DNA from: Candidatus Paracaedibacter symbiosus
GTDB lineage: Bacteria; Pseudomonadota; Alphaproteobacteria; Paracaedibacterales; Paracaedibacteraceae
Reading direction: 5' to 3'
Assembly (NCBI RefSeq): GCF_000757605.1
Contig: NZ_JQAK01000001.1
Location: 1,328,627-1,392,626, forward strand
Length of the DNA: 64,000 nucleotides
Within the stretch, counting starts at the first letter, position 1. Each line of letters starts with the position of its first letter. The notes beneath the pieces are model-generated. The model was not told the origin of the DNA. It searched no databases and saw only the letters and a list, made by a program, of their open reading frames with translations. Below, in pieces: positions 26,838 through 36,574 of this stretch. Position numbers and translations under genes: made by a program.

Positions 26838-27074
26838 ATGAAGAAAGACATTCATCCCCAGTATCATGAAATTACTGTCACTATGACGGACGGTACAAAG
26901 TTTCAAACGCGCTCCACATGGGGTAAACCAGGTGACACATTGCAACTGGATGTTGATCCAAAATCTCATCCAGCATGGACCGGTGCAACCCACCGTTTGC
27001 TTGACACAGCTGGTCAAATCAGCAAATTTAACAAGCGCTTTTCTAACTTTGGATCCAAAGCTGAAGAGCAATAA
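26838..27074 (+). CDS. rpmE: 50S ribosomal protein L31
   Basis: 78 aa from ATG 26838, giving the conserved [12 protein letters not shown] start and [24 protein letters not shown] body. The zinc-binding CxxC of C+ type L31 is absent, so this is a C-minus form that does not depend on zinc. A strong terminator follows at once. Confidence 0.95.
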   Translation: MKKDIHPQYHEITVTMTDGTKFQTRSTWGKPGDTLQLDVDPKSHPAWTGATHRLLDTAGQISKFNKRFSNFGSKAEEQ

Positions 27075-27075
27075 G

Positions 27076-27102
27076 AAAGGGGCTTTTAAGTCCCTTTTTT
27101 TA
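27076..27102 (+). terminator. Rho-independent terminator of rpmE
   Basis: AAAGGGGCTT (27076-27085) pairs with AAGTCCCTTT (27088-27097, one G-T wobble) around a two-base loop and runs into a T-tract. Confidence 0.85.
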
Positions 27103-27336
27103 CGTCTTATTCCTTGCCTTAATCTTCTTCTGAAAATATTTCTTTCCATTTTAAATTTTTCTTAACTTCTTATTAAACTTATAAAAAAACTCATCGCAGA
27201 AGTTAATAAAAAATCTAGCGACAGAATTCAATTCCCTCTGACTCATACTTTTTTTCAAGAATTTCACGGCCAAAATCGATTAAGTGAATTATAATGGCTA
27301 GATAGTTGCTTATCAAAGTTAAAACCATCTTTATTC

Positions 27337-28761
27337 TTACCCTTTTGGCAATCCGTGAAAAATGGCGAGGGCGCGATGACGTGCTTTATCATGATCAATG
27401 ATGGGTTTTGGATAAGTTATCCCTAACTGGACATTCGCCACACTCAAACGGGCTGTAGAAGCTTGCCAGGGCTTATGGATTAGCTCGTTGGGCAGGTCTT
27501 TGAGTTCTGGGATCCATTTGCGGACATACTCACCATTGGGATCAAATTTTTCTCCCTGTAAAATAGGATTAAAAATCCGGAAATAAGGTGCTGCGTCAGC
27601 ACCACATCCTGAAACCCACTGCCAACTGGCACTATTGTTGGCGATATCCGCATCAACCAAAGTATCCCAAAACCAGGCCGCCCCCTGTTGCCAGGAAAGG
27701 AGTAAATCTTTGACTAAAAACGAGGCTACAATCATTCGGACACGGTTGTGCATCCAGCCCGTGTGCCACAATTCACGCATCCCCGCATCAACGATAGGAT
27801 AGCCAGTTAATCCTTTTGTCCAGAGATGGAACAAATTCTCATCCTTTGCCCATGGAAAGTTCTTAAACTGTGACTTAAGGGGGGCCGTGGGTAAATCGGG
27901 GAAATGAAAGAGGAGATGATAAGAAAACTCCCGCCAACCTATCTCTGACAGCAGCGCCTGGCCTCCTCGCGCAGTTATTGAATTGTTGTGCATCATCCGT
28001 CGTGTTTCATAATAGATGACTCGCGGACTGATCTCCCCCCAGGCAAGAGAGGGTGACAGACGCGAGGTGGCTGTCAAATCCGGCCGATTGCGGTCCTCCT
28101 TATAGTCTGCCACTAACTCATCTAAGAAATTCTCCAGGCGCGCAAGAGCAGCGGCTTCACCAGGCTGCCAAGTGTCCTTTAGTCCCCCAGACCAATCTGG
28201 CTTAGTGGGGAGCAAATTCCAGCTTTCTAGAGGGTCAGAAGCTATCTCAACGCTGGTGAGTTGATCCGGTGCAGCCAGAGGAATAGGGGGGGTGGGTTGT
28301 TCTAAACAGTGGTTCCAAAAACGAGTAAAGACTTGATAGGGTTTGCCTTGTTTATTTTTAATCGTCCAAGGCTCAAACAAGAGGTGACTGTTGAAAGACT
28401 CACACCTGACACCTGCTGCGCCTAGACTCGTTTTGATTTCTGTATCTATCGCAATACCCGCCGAATCATAGCGGCGATTCCACATCACCTTATCGGCATC
28501 TGTTGCGGTAACCAATTGGGGCAGAATCGTTTTTGCAGCACCTTTTCTTAAAACAAGAGTCGCTCCTTTCTTTTGAAGCGACTGCGCCAATGCATCCAGG
28601 CTGTGATGTAGCCACCAGCGCGAGGCGCCCCCTATGTTTAAAGTATCATCTAAAATATAAAGAAAAATGATAGGCTGGTTGCTGTTGATAGCAGCGATGA
28701 GCGCCGGATTATCATGTAATCGTAAATCCTGACGTAACCATAAAATCACTAGTTTTGTCAT
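27337..28761 (-). CDS. phrB: Deoxyribodipyrimidine photolyase
   Basis: 474-aa cryptochrome/photolyase class I enzyme that splits cyclobutane pyrimidine dimers using light. The N-terminal alpha/beta antenna domain starts LVILWLRQDLRLHDNPAL. The FAD domain has GWREFSYHLLFHFP, TGYPIVDAGMRELWHTGWMH, NRVRM, and DADIANNSASWQWVSG. Length is typical. It is the last gene of the tsaD-gpsA-EVE-ubiA-phrB cluster, 21 bases after ubiA. A light-using repair enzyme points to at least some life outside deep host tissue. Confidence 0.96.
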   Translation of the reverse strand: MTKLVILWLRQDLRLHDNPALIAAINSNQPIIFLYILDDTLNIGGASRWWLHHSLDALAQSLQKKGATLVLRKGAAKTILPQLVTATDADKVMWNRRYDSAGIAIDTEIKTSLGAAGVRCESFNSHLLFEPWTIKNKQGKPYQVFTRFWNHCLEQPTPPIPLAAPDQLTSVEIASDPLESWNLLPTKPDWSGGLKDTWQPGEAAALARLENFLDELVADYKEDRNRPDLTATSRLSPSLAWGEISPRVIYYETRRMMHNNSITARGGQALLSEIGWREFSYHLLFHFPDLPTAPLKSQFKNFPWAKDENLFHLWTKGLTGYPIVDAGMRELWHTGWMHNRVRMIVASFLVKDLLLSWQQGAAWFWDTLVDADIANNSASWQWVSGCGADAAPYFRIFNPILQGEKFDPNGEYVRKWIPELKDLPNELIHKPWQASTARLSVANVQLGITYPKPIIDHDKARHRALAIFHGLPKG

Positions 28762-28782
28762 GATTTTTCCCTCTTTTTTTAA

Positions 28783-29637
28783 TTATACCATCAAAGCTAA
28801 AAAAACAGAGCTTCCCAACCATTGGTTGGCAATAAAAAAGTCGCGACACGCTGCCACATCCTCTAGATCCAGCCACCAGAGATGGTATCCTAACCAACCA
28901 TAGGCAAGACTAATCAATGCAAAAGATGCCAGTGACATTGACTGAAGAATGAACGCCACCAGCATCAACGTGGCGGATGTTCCATAAATGGCCAGCGTAA
29001 TTTGTCGCGTCCTTGACCCAAACAGAACAGCAGTGGAACGCACACCAAGCCTAATATCATCCACTCTATCTTGGACTGCATAAATTGTATCATAGCCCAC
29101 CGTCCATAAAATGGCAGCGCCATAAATCAAGGCAACGGGTAGATTGTAAAGACTCGTTAAATCACCTGTCACCGCGACAATACCCACCAAAAATCCAATA
29201 TTGAACGCAAAACCAAGACAAACTTGGGGCAAGTTTGTTAGACGCTTCATGGCGGGATAGATCAATAAAAGCAATAGCCCAATGAGTCCAATTAACCAAC
29301 AAGGAGGAGGTAACTGAAGCAGAATGACCAGGCCAGCTAAACACAAAACAAGGAACAGCATGATCGCGGGGCGACGCTCTACAGTACCTGCTGCTAAGGG
29401 CCTGGTTTTGGTGCGGGCGACTTCTTTATCAAACTTTTGGTCAAATAAATCGTTCAAGATACAACCAGCTGAGCGCATAATCAGCGCGCCTAGGAAAAGC
29501 AAGATGAGAAGTGTTGGTGAAAATTGACTTTTCTGGATATAGACGACTCCCCACCAACAAGGAAATAATAATAAAATCGTCCCAATTGGCTTATCAAAGC
29601 GCGTCAATAAAAAATAAGGCCTTAACGTGTCAATCAT
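28783..29637 (-). CDS. ubiA: 4-hydroxybenzoate polyprenyltransferase
   Basis: 284-aa membrane prenyltransferase of ubiquinone synthesis. Start at ATG 29637 is set by a 4-base ATGA overlap with the EVE gene stop and a GGAGGGG site upstream. The first Asp-rich motif is NDLFDQKFDKEVARTKTRP, and the second is around DRVDDIRLGVRSTA; both bind the prenyl diphosphate through magnesium. About eight hydrophobic helices are visible. Confidence 0.95.
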   Translation of the reverse strand: MIDTLRPYFLLTRFDKPIGTILLLFPCWWGVVYIQKSQFSPTLLILLFLGALIMRSAGCILNDLFDQKFDKEVARTKTRPLAAGTVERRPAIMLFLVLCLAGLVILLQLPPPCWLIGLIGLLLLLIYPAMKRLTNLPQVCLGFAFNIGFLVGIVAVTGDLTSLYNLPVALIYGAAILWTVGYDTIYAVQDRVDDIRLGVRSTAVLFGSRTRQITLAIYGTSATLMLVAFILQSMSLASFALISLAYGWLGYHLWWLDLEDVAACRDFFIANQWLGSSVFLALMV

Positions 29638-30050
29638 GAGATGGAAACCCCTCCATATTGACAAATAATCTCCCAAGACTGAGGATCGATGGGCACCACG
29701 GAAAGGCGAGACTGCTTGACAATTGCCAGGTGCTTCAGGCGTGGATCCGCTTTGATTATCTCAAGGATAACCGGCGTTTTGAAAGGACAGACATATTTCA
29801 CATCCACCATGCCAAATCGCCCTGTTGGATCTGTATGATCAGGGTAATATTCTTTGATAACTTCTACAATTCCAACAATTCGACGTTCGTTGACAGAATG
29901 ATAAAAGAAACAAAGATCACCCACTTTCATGGTTTTCATATTGTTAGAAGCCTGATAATTTCGCACGCCATCCCATGCGGTTACTCCTTTTGTTGTCTGA
30001 TCTTCCCAAGACCAGGTGGAGGGTTCAGTTTTTAGCAACCAGTAAGCCAT
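29634..30050 (-). CDS. EVE-domain protein
   Basis: 138 aa from ATG 30050, which gives the family start MAYWLLKTEPSTWSWED. EVE domains are PUA-like folds thought to bind modified bases; the conserved WDGVRNYQA and GDLCFFYHS blocks are present. The gene sits 1 base after gpsA and overlaps ubiA by 4 bases, so it is part of the operon. The molecular role is not established. Confidence 0.92.
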   Translation of the reverse strand: MAYWLLKTEPSTWSWEDQTTKGVTAWDGVRNYQASNNMKTMKVGDLCFFYHSVNERRIVGIVEVIKEYYPDHTDPTGRFGMVDVKYVCPFKTPVILEIIKADPRLKHLAIVKQSRLSVVPIDPQSWEIICQYGGVSIS

Positions 30051-30051
30051 G

Positions 30052-31047
30052 TTAAATCTCCAAATTTGATTGATGTGAAAGAAGGGCGTCGATGATTTCT
30101 TGCAGAGGTTTTGCCGTATAAAGCAAATCATATACATTTTGACAAATTGGCATACGCACCTGATGCTGCTCGGCAATACTTTTTAAGACCTCAGCAGTGG
30201 CAGAACCTTCGACGACTTTTCCAGCCATGGCTGCCATGGCGGTCTCGCGTGACAATGTTTCTCCCCAAATTTTACCAAAACAGAAGTTACGAGAGAGCTC
30301 AGAGGTGCCGGTCAAAATTAAATCGCCCACACCTGCCAGCCCCAAAAAGGTTTCTTGTTTTGCCCCCATTGCCAAACCCAAACGGCACATTTCTGCAAGG
30401 CCGCGGGAGAGGAGGGCTGCCCTGGTATTATTGCCAAAAGCTTTGCCATAGACTATGCCAGAGGCGATGGCAATAACGTTTTTAACAGCCCCAGCAATTT
30501 GAACACCAACCAGGTCCTCTGAGGCATAGCAACGAAAATTAGCGTGACGCAACGGTTGACTTAACGCGATGGCGTCCTCGAGAGACTCAGCTGCCAACAT
30601 CACGGCGGTAGGTTGGTTCTGGGCAATCTCGATGGCAAAGGAGGGGCCGGACAGCATGGCAATTGGATTGCTTACCTGCTGTTTGGCAACATCTGAGAGC
30701 AACATTTGGTGTTGTCGGTCAATTCCTTTGGCACAAAGAATGAGCGGCGTCATCGGGTTAAGATATGGTTTTAAATCCGCTAAGACGGTGAACAAAGATT
30801 GCGCTGGTGTGGCCAAGAGTATCAGATCACTGGAGGTGAGATTCTTCAGATCATGGGAAATCTTCAAAGACTCAGGGAAAGTGATTCCCGGCAGATATCG
30901 CTCATTCCGTCGATCGGCATTAAGAATCGCAGCTGTTACAGGCGACCGAGTGAGAAGAGCGACGTCCTGACCCGCACGCACACAAGAAATCGCTAACGCG
31001 GTGCCAAAGGCGCCAGATCCATAGACGGCAATTTTTTTAAGGGTCAT
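30052..31047 (-). CDS. gpsA: Glycerol-3-phosphate dehydrogenase [NAD(P)+]
   Basis: 331-aa cytosolic enzyme that reduces dihydroxyacetone phosphate to sn-glycerol-3-phosphate, the backbone for phospholipids. The Rossmann start IAVYGSGAFGTALA, the substrate region LCAKGID, the catalytic lysine region GAVKNVIAIASGI and the GLAGVGDLILT motif are all visible. Two bases separate it from tsaD. Confidence 0.97.
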   Translation of the reverse strand: MTLKKIAVYGSGAFGTALAISCVRAGQDVALLTRSPVTAAILNADRRNERYLPGITFPESLKISHDLKNLTSSDLILLATPAQSLFTVLADLKPYLNPMTPLILCAKGIDRQHQMLLSDVAKQQVSNPIAMLSGPSFAIEIAQNQPTAVMLAAESLEDAIALSQPLRHANFRCYASEDLVGVQIAGAVKNVIAIASGIVYGKAFGNNTRAALLSRGLAEMCRLGLAMGAKQETFLGLAGVGDLILTGTSELSRNFCFGKIWGETLSRETAMAAMAGKVVEGSATAEVLKSIAEQHQVRMPICQNVYDLLYTAKPLQEIIDALLSHQSNLEI

Positions 31048-31049
31048 TT

Positions 31050-32081
31050 TTAATAACTTTCCAGCTCATTCATCTCTGTAAGCGGCCATCGAGGTCGGGG
31101 GGCAAAGTCAAGCTTAGACACATACCCAGCCTTCAATCTTTCTGCCCCCGCCCAGGCAATCATCACAGCATTATCTGTGCATAATTTTGCCGGTGGAACA
31201 ACTAATCTTTTTTGATAGAGAGTAGCGACTGCCTCTAATTTCTGGCGCAAGTATTGGTTGGCGGCAACGCCACCTGCAATAACCAAGTCTTTCACTCCTG
31301 TCCCATGAAGGTCGAGACAATTTTGCAAGCGATTGCCTAAAGTGTCAGCAATGGTTTGTTGAAAGCTCGCGGCAATGTCAGCGCGATCTTGCGGATTTTG
31401 GAGCGTTTGGTTTTCAATAAGCTGCCTAACCGCCGTCTTTAATCCCGAAAAGGACAGATCGCAACCGGGTTTACCTTTCAAGGGCTTGGGCAAAACAAAA
31501 CGATTGGGATCGCCTTGGCGAGCCAGCTTTTCAATTTCGGGACCACCCGGGTAATCAAGCTCTAGTAACTGAGCAATTTTATCAAAAGATTCTCCCACTG
31601 CATCATCAATTGTTTGCCCTAAGACCTCATAGTGGCCTAAGTTTTTTGCTAAAATAAATTGGCAGTGTCCTCCGGAAATAAGCAATAAAATAAAGGGGAA
31701 AGGCACGTCATCGGTGAGCCTCGCCGTAAGGGCATGCCCTTCCAGATGATTGATGGCAATAAAGGGCTTTTCATGCACGGCAGCCATGGCTTTTGCGGCC
31801 ATCACACCAACCATAACACCCCCGATCAGGCCAGGTCCTGCCGTGACGGCAATCGCATCAATTTCTTCTAAGGTGACATTTGCCTGGGTCAGCGCTTGGG
31901 TGATCACCGGTTCAAGGTAGACCAAGTGGCTGCGCGCAGCAATTTCAGGGACAACCCCCCCATAGGGCAGATGCTCTTGCATTTGCGAATGCACAATATT
32001 GGATAAAATCGTTTTATCGCTGCGCACAACAGCAGCGGCTGTTTCATCACAGCTTGTTTCAATGCCAAGAATTATACTCAT
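31050..32081 (-). CDS. tsaD: tRNA N6-adenosine threonylcarbamoyltransferase TsaD
   Basis: 343-aa Kae1/Qri7-family protein that transfers threonylcarbamoyl to A37 of ANN-decoding tRNAs, with TsaB and TsaE. Start ILGIETSCDETAAAVV, the metal-binding HLEGH and the LLISGGHCQ and VIAGGVAANQYLR nucleotide motifs are present. First gene of the five-gene minus-strand cluster; tsaB and tsaE are not in the window. Confidence 0.97.
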   Translation of the reverse strand: MSIILGIETSCDETAAAVVRSDKTILSNIVHSQMQEHLPYGGVVPEIAARSHLVYLEPVITQALTQANVTLEEIDAIAVTAGPGLIGGVMVGVMAAKAMAAVHEKPFIAINHLEGHALTARLTDDVPFPFILLLISGGHCQFILAKNLGHYEVLGQTIDDAVGESFDKIAQLLELDYPGGPEIEKLARQGDPNRFVLPKPLKGKPGCDLSFSGLKTAVRQLIENQTLQNPQDRADIAASFQQTIADTLGNRLQNCLDLHGTGVKDLVIAGGVAANQYLRQKLEAVATLYQKRLVVPPAKLCTDNAVMIAWAGAERLKAGYVSKLDFAPRPRWPLTEMNELESY

Positions 32082-32246
32082 GATATCCGAAAATGTGGAT
32101 TTTTACCGCTAAACTATACTAAATTAACGTATAGAGTACCAGGGCAACAAATCAAGTATTTTCCCGAAGCCTGGTGCCGCTAACTTCCTCAAAATCATCT
32201 TTGAGTGAATGAGGGGCGAGAGAACCTAGCTCCATGAAGGAATCAA

Positions 32247-32699
32247 ATGAAGAACTTTAATAATATCCTAAAGAAAGTCGCAACTCCGATCTGCCAAAGG
32301 TATGGATTTGTCGCGGCAACCTTGTTGATGGACTGGCATTTGATTGTGGGGGAAAAGTTTGCAGTAATTTGTCAGCCTGAAAAAATTCTATTTCCGAGCC
32401 ATAAAAAAAGTAATGGGCTTTTATACGTGGCAACCTCAAGTGCTTTTGCGCCGGAATTGTCGTATTTGGAACCCATGATCGTTGATAAGGTCAATAAATA
32501 TTTTGGCTATAAAGCTGTCGAACGATTGGTTATTCGGCATAAAAAGATGCCAGCGCCGCGAAAAAACCAACAGCCAGTTAAACAGGTCTGTGACGCCGAT
32601 CGTGTGCGCATTGAACAGCAGATTGAAGGTATTGAAAGCCCAGAGTTGAAAGAAGCGTTACGTAAGTTGGGGTTAGGAATATATACGCATCATGAGTGA
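32247..32699 (+). CDS. DciA-like DUF721 protein
   Basis: 150 aa. The N-terminal ~95 residues match the DUF721 pattern (LLMDWHLIVGEKFAVICQP, then LYVATSSAFAPELSYLEP and VERLVIRH). DUF721 proteins of the DciA type load the replicative helicase DnaB in bacteria without DnaC/DnaI. The C-terminus has a short helical region. It is divergent from tsaD with an ordinary gap. Confidence 0.8.
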   Translation: MKNFNNILKKVATPICQRYGFVAATLLMDWHLIVGEKFAVICQPEKILFPSHKKSNGLLYVATSSAFAPELSYLEPMIVDKVNKYFGYKAVERLVIRHKKMPAPRKNQQPVKQVCDADRVRIEQQIEGIESPELKEALRKLGLGIYTHHE

Positions 32700-32940
32700 A
32701 ACTTAACCTTAAGCGCCGACACTTCCCGAAGGCCAAGGCCTTAATGAAAGTATTTATCGCCAGCCCCCTTTCATAATCCTTAAGGGGCAGGGATGTTAAG
32801 TATGTCGACGTTTGACGCGTCGCTCTCCTCCTCGTAAGGACCTTATACTGGAGTAGGAAAGAGATTGATCTCTCTGGCAAAAATAAACGAAAAATTAAAA
32901 AAGTTGCTTTAACCTGAGATAAAAGCAGGAGAATAAAACT

Positions 32941-33825
32941 ATGGACTTAGAGCTCCTTAAAAAATTTTATATGGTGGCGGAAGAAGGCAGTATAACGCAA
33001 GCCGCTCAACGCATTCATATGACCCAACCGGCTTTAAGTCGAGCAATCAACTATTTTGAATATCGCCTGAAAACCAAACTTTTTATCCGAACACACCGCG
33101 GTATGGAATTAACGTCCCAAGGGGAACGTCTATATAGCTTTGCAAAGAAAATGATCCAAGAAGCGGATAGTTTTGAAAAAGCTTTCCATGAGAAAATAGA
33201 TGAGGTGGAAGGAGAATTGATAATTACGACAACACCTTATTTTGGCGCTACATGGTTACTTCCAAAATTAAAAAAGTTTGTGGACGATTACCCTAATATA
33301 AGAGTTAAACTTAAATTTAGAGAAAACAAAGATATTATAATAGAGGAGGCAGATATCGCAATAGCAACTCCATCTCTTAATAATTCCCATCTTATTCAAA
33401 AATATCTTTTTACATCGAATATCAGTTTGTTTGCTAGTGAAGAATACCTTCAGCAATTTGGGGTGCCGCAAACAGTAGAAGATTTAGATCATCACCAATT
33501 AATTACCTATGGGGGCAATATCTATAATCCCTATGGTAGCAACTCTAGTTGGGTTCTTAGGTTGGGGAAAAAGCTAGAGGAACCTGCGAGAGAATCTTTT
33601 TTGGAAGTGGATTCCCTTCACGGATTAATCAACAGTGCACTTGAGGGCTTTGGTATCATAGAAGCGCCTAATGACCCATCTGTTTTAAATTCTGGCCTTG
33701 TTGAAGTCTTACCGACTGAACGCGGACCAGAATTTCAAGTACATTACATTTTCTCAAACACAAGAAAAAACTCTGTAAAAATCAATTTATTATTTGAGTA
33801 TCTGAACGCAATAGAAACAGAGTAA
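32941..33825 (+). CDS. LysR-family transcriptional regulator
   Basis: 294 aa. The winged helix-turn-helix is at residues 1-60 (FYMVAEEGSITQAAQRIHM, TQPALSRAI), followed by a linker helix and an effector domain starting at ELIITTTPYFGATWLLP. An AGGAG site lies upstream of ATG 32941. Target and ligand are unknown: no divergently transcribed target adjoins it. The effector part is AT-richer than the HTH part. Confidence 0.9.
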   Translation: MDLELLKKFYMVAEEGSITQAAQRIHMTQPALSRAINYFEYRLKTKLFIRTHRGMELTSQGERLYSFAKKMIQEADSFEKAFHEKIDEVEGELIITTTPYFGATWLLPKLKKFVDDYPNIRVKLKFRENKDIIIEEADIAIATPSLNNSHLIQKYLFTSNISLFASEEYLQQFGVPQTVEDLDHHQLITYGGNIYNPYGSNSSWVLRLGKKLEEPARESFLEVDSLHGLINSALEGFGIIEAPNDPSVLNSGLVEVLPTERGPEFQVHYIFSNTRKNSVKINLLFEYLNAIETE

Positions 33826-34463
33826 TTGACAAGTGCTTTATCTTATCTGTTTTTTACAGACTGATACGCAATAACATGGATGAGCCTGGGTGTTTTCTAG
33901 TTTTACTTGTTGCATAATATTTTTCCTTATTCTTATTTTTTGTTAACTATACATTCAATTTGCTAAACTTTCTTCAACCTTAAGTCAATTCTGTTTTTAA
34001 AAATCTTCAGGTGAAAAAGTAGATTATTATTCCACCCTTAATTGAATATGCCCACTCCAAAGCGGTCTATTGCTATCCTAAGGATCTTGAAAAGATTATG
34101 ATAATTCCTTTTTTCAAGAGATTGCGACCGACACGGTAACTTTCTAGGGAGGAAAAGGGAAGATTTTATCAAAGCTTATCTGTTAAATTATTATGGCTTC
34201 ATACCAAAATTGCATACCTCCCGTCCGCCGATAAAAAACTTTCTAAATTCTCACGAAAAAAATTTTATTGTTATTTTTTACCCTGTTTTTCCTCTAAAAT
34301 AAATCGGTTAAAATTTTTTCTCCCCAGTTTCATAAAATTTTTCTCCACGAAAATCGGCTATGCAAATTTGATATGGGGACTAAAACTTTTAAAGGGGTAC
34401 AGGCAATAAAAAAACTCTCTTATATATCCTGGGAACGCAAAAAATAAAGGGAAATATATACTT
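33826..34463. other. AT-rich non-coding stretch of 638 bases
   Basis: I find no convincing gene. One short open segment (about 34045-34137) reads LIEYAHSKAVYCYPKDL on the plus strand but has no start and no recognised family, so it may be a gene scrap. The last ~200 bases are very AT-rich and probably hold the promoter of the gene at 34464. Confidence 0.4.
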
Positions 34464-35174
34464 ATGGTTTATTCAGACACTCTACAACAGAAAATATCTC
34501 TTTCTTATGGAAACCATCTTGTTCACGAGTTAAAAGCCTATCTTACGTCAATTCAGGACAATGGATTGGTGTTTTCTTACTCCTTAAAGAGTACCTTTTC
34601 TGCGCAAGGAATGGACCTGGTTTTAGAGCAAAAGGAAACTAACTTTACTTTGTCTATGAATTGGCAAGAAGAAGGGGAGCAGCTTTTGGTGACACGCTTT
34701 ACCATTAATGATAACAAGCAATTAGAAAGCTTGAGCAGTGCGTTGTATGAGGTAGCTGGCATTGAAATTGTTCTTCAAGCTGTGGATTTATTGTTCTTTT
34801 TAGCTGAATACCAAGACCTGGGCACAGCTCGTTTTGTGTTAGAAAAAGCCGAGTCAGAGCATCTTACCGCTTTTGATGGTTTCTTTGAGTCTTTTTCCTC
34901 TCAAAGGGTTATGGGAGATAAGCACGTCACGCTTACCCTGCCAACGACGCTGGATGCTTATGACCTCTTTGTGGTGAAAACGGAAAACCTCAAAGACAGG
35001 ATCCGTCAACAGCTGTGGCAAGAACAAAGGGACGATTGTTATTTGAGACGCTACCTGCAAAGTCATAAAAAAGGAGAATCTTTGCGCCTGAAAGATCTTA
35101 CCCCTGAGGAAGCAAAACCCTTTCCTTCCATGGGACAAGTGCTTGTTTTTCCTAAATTTTCTAACACTCTTTAA
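34464..35174 (+). CDS. Protein of unknown function paired with an Xre regulator
   Basis: 236 aa, no signal peptide and no membrane segment, so probably cytosolic. It is acidic, with alternating strands in the first half and a Lys/Arg-rich helical C-terminus (RIRQQLWQEQRDDCYLRRYL). No known domain is recognised. The Xre gene starts 24 bases downstream, so the pair is likely an operon in which the Xre protein represses its own promoter in the AT-rich region upstream. A toxin-antitoxin role is possible but has no motif support. Confidence 0.6.
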   Translation: MVYSDTLQQKISLSYGNHLVHELKAYLTSIQDNGLVFSYSLKSTFSAQGMDLVLEQKETNFTLSMNWQEEGEQLLVTRFTINDNKQLESLSSALYEVAGIEIVLQAVDLLFFLAEYQDLGTARFVLEKAESEHLTAFDGFFESFSSQRVMGDKHVTLTLPTTLDAYDLFVVKTENLKDRIRQQLWQEQRDDCYLRRYLQSHKKGESLRLKDLTPEEAKPFPSMGQVLVFPKFSNTL

Positions 35175-35198
35175 AAACGAATCAGGGAAAGAACAAAC

Positions 35199-35567
35199 AT
35201 GGAAACCGCTTATACAGGTCTGAAAAAAAGATTGTTTCGCATAGAAAAACATATTGGGACGAAGCTCAGAGAACGACGCCTGCAGCTTCACTTAAGCCAA
35301 CATGGTGTGGCGCATCAGCTGAGTGTGTCTGGCCAGCAAATTCATAAGTATGAGAAAGGAATTGATCGTATTCCCGCCAGCCGACTGTATGAATTATCCA
35401 AGATTTTGGGGGTACCTCTTGGTTATTTTTACGATGGTTTAGAGGGAGACGGCTCCTCTTCCCAAGGCCAAGAATTGGTGGTCACCTGCGCGAATCTCAA
35501 AGACAAAAAGGTCAGAATAGAGTTCTTAAATCTCGATGTTATCCTCTCAGATGCTGAGATTTTGTAG
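35199..35567 (+). CDS. Xre-type helix-turn-helix regulator
   Basis: 122 aa. An HTH_3 domain spans about residues 20-75: IGTKLRERRLQLHLSQHGVA, VSGQQIHKYEKGIDRIPASRL, YELSKILGVPLGYFY. This layout is common in small chromosomal regulators of Holosporales and other alphaproteobacteria. A ~45-residue C-terminal strand-rich tail may bind a ligand or partner, perhaps the product of the gene just upstream. Confidence 0.9.
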   Translation: METAYTGLKKRLFRIEKHIGTKLRERRLQLHLSQHGVAHQLSVSGQQIHKYEKGIDRIPASRLYELSKILGVPLGYFYDGLEGDGSSSQGQELVVTCANLKDKKVRIEFLNLDVILSDAEIL

Positions 35568-35723
35568 GAAAGGGAGCATTATAAATACTGCTTTTTCTTT
35601 TGCGAGAGCAACCCATTGGTTACATGGCGCGGCCTTCTCGTAAAAAAAGGGCGAGTGGTCTTAAGCGTCGGTAAATCCTGAATGCCCAAGGCCACCACAA
35701 AAGAATTTATCTTGAACTCCTTT

Positions 35724-36449
35724 TTAAAATTTTTGTAATGGTGCCGTATTAGGCATATTAGCCATCTTAGACTCTAATTCTTGATAGGCACGGAGATTAG
35801 GTCTGACGCCGGGACCAGGGAAGAATTTTACCTTCATTTTTTCGCGCAGTTTGTCATACATGTCATAGGAAATTTTGGTATGTTCTATAATTAATTCTTT
35901 CAGTTTTGTGTGTTTTCGAAAACGTGTGATACCCGTATCTGTAATATCATCGTTTAAAGAAAGGTCTAAAAAAATGAGATGAGGCAGATAAGAAAGGCAT
36001 TCAGTGCCTACATCAGAAATTTTATTTCCCGATAAATTGAGTTCTTCTAATTCAGTCAGCTTTACAATTGGGTATACACCTTCATCTGTAATACAATTTC
36101 CTGAAAGAGATAATTTTTTCAAGAATTTGAAGTTGTGGATCTCCTTAATATGGGCATCTGTCAAGCCACCTCCTCCGATTGATAAGATTATTAAAGATTG
36201 AAAATTAATGACATCGGGAGAAATGATAATACGCCTATTAAGGAAGGATTTGTTAGTTTTATCTTTATGATAAACGTTGACTAGATAGATTTCTTTAGAC
36301 GGCTCTTGGAGCGATTCTATATCTTTTTCGAAGAGCTCCCCCTTGAGTACCAATGGTGGTTTCTGATCTTCAAGCTCTTTCAATTCCATCGCTGAGACAG
36401 GAATGGGAATGCAGAATAAAAAAAATAAGAAAAGTTTAATTTTTTGCAT
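35724..36449 (-). CDS. Exported leucine-rich-repeat protein
   Basis: 241 aa with signal peptide (IKLFLFFLFCIPIPVSA). Four to five LRR units lie around residues 90-200, such as LKKLSLSGNCITDEGV, LEELNLSGNKISDVG and LIFLDLSLNDDITDTG. The TDEG/SDVG ends are of the bacterial cysteine-containing-like LRR type, also seen in F-box-like effectors. LRRs bind proteins. Export plus LRR in a presumed host-associated bacterium suggests an interaction with host or envelope proteins, which is inference. Confidence 0.82.
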   Translation of the reverse strand: MQKIKLFLFFLFCIPIPVSAMELKELEDQKPPLVLKGELFEKDIESLQEPSKEIYLVNVYHKDKTNKSFLNRRIIISPDVINFQSLIILSIGGGGLTDAHIKEIHNFKFLKKLSLSGNCITDEGVYPIVKLTELEELNLSGNKISDVGTECLSYLPHLIFLDLSLNDDITDTGITRFRKHTKLKELIIEHTKISYDMYDKLREKMKVKFFPGPGVRPNLRAYQELESKMANMPNTAPLQKF

Positions 36450-36574
36450 TAATTTAAATCCATTTTATAAATTTTTTTAATGATATCTTACAATGAAGTA
36501 CCTAAAAAATCTATAAAATGTCAAAAGTTTTATTTTTATAATCTTTCACGCATGTGACATTAAAATACGTCTTA

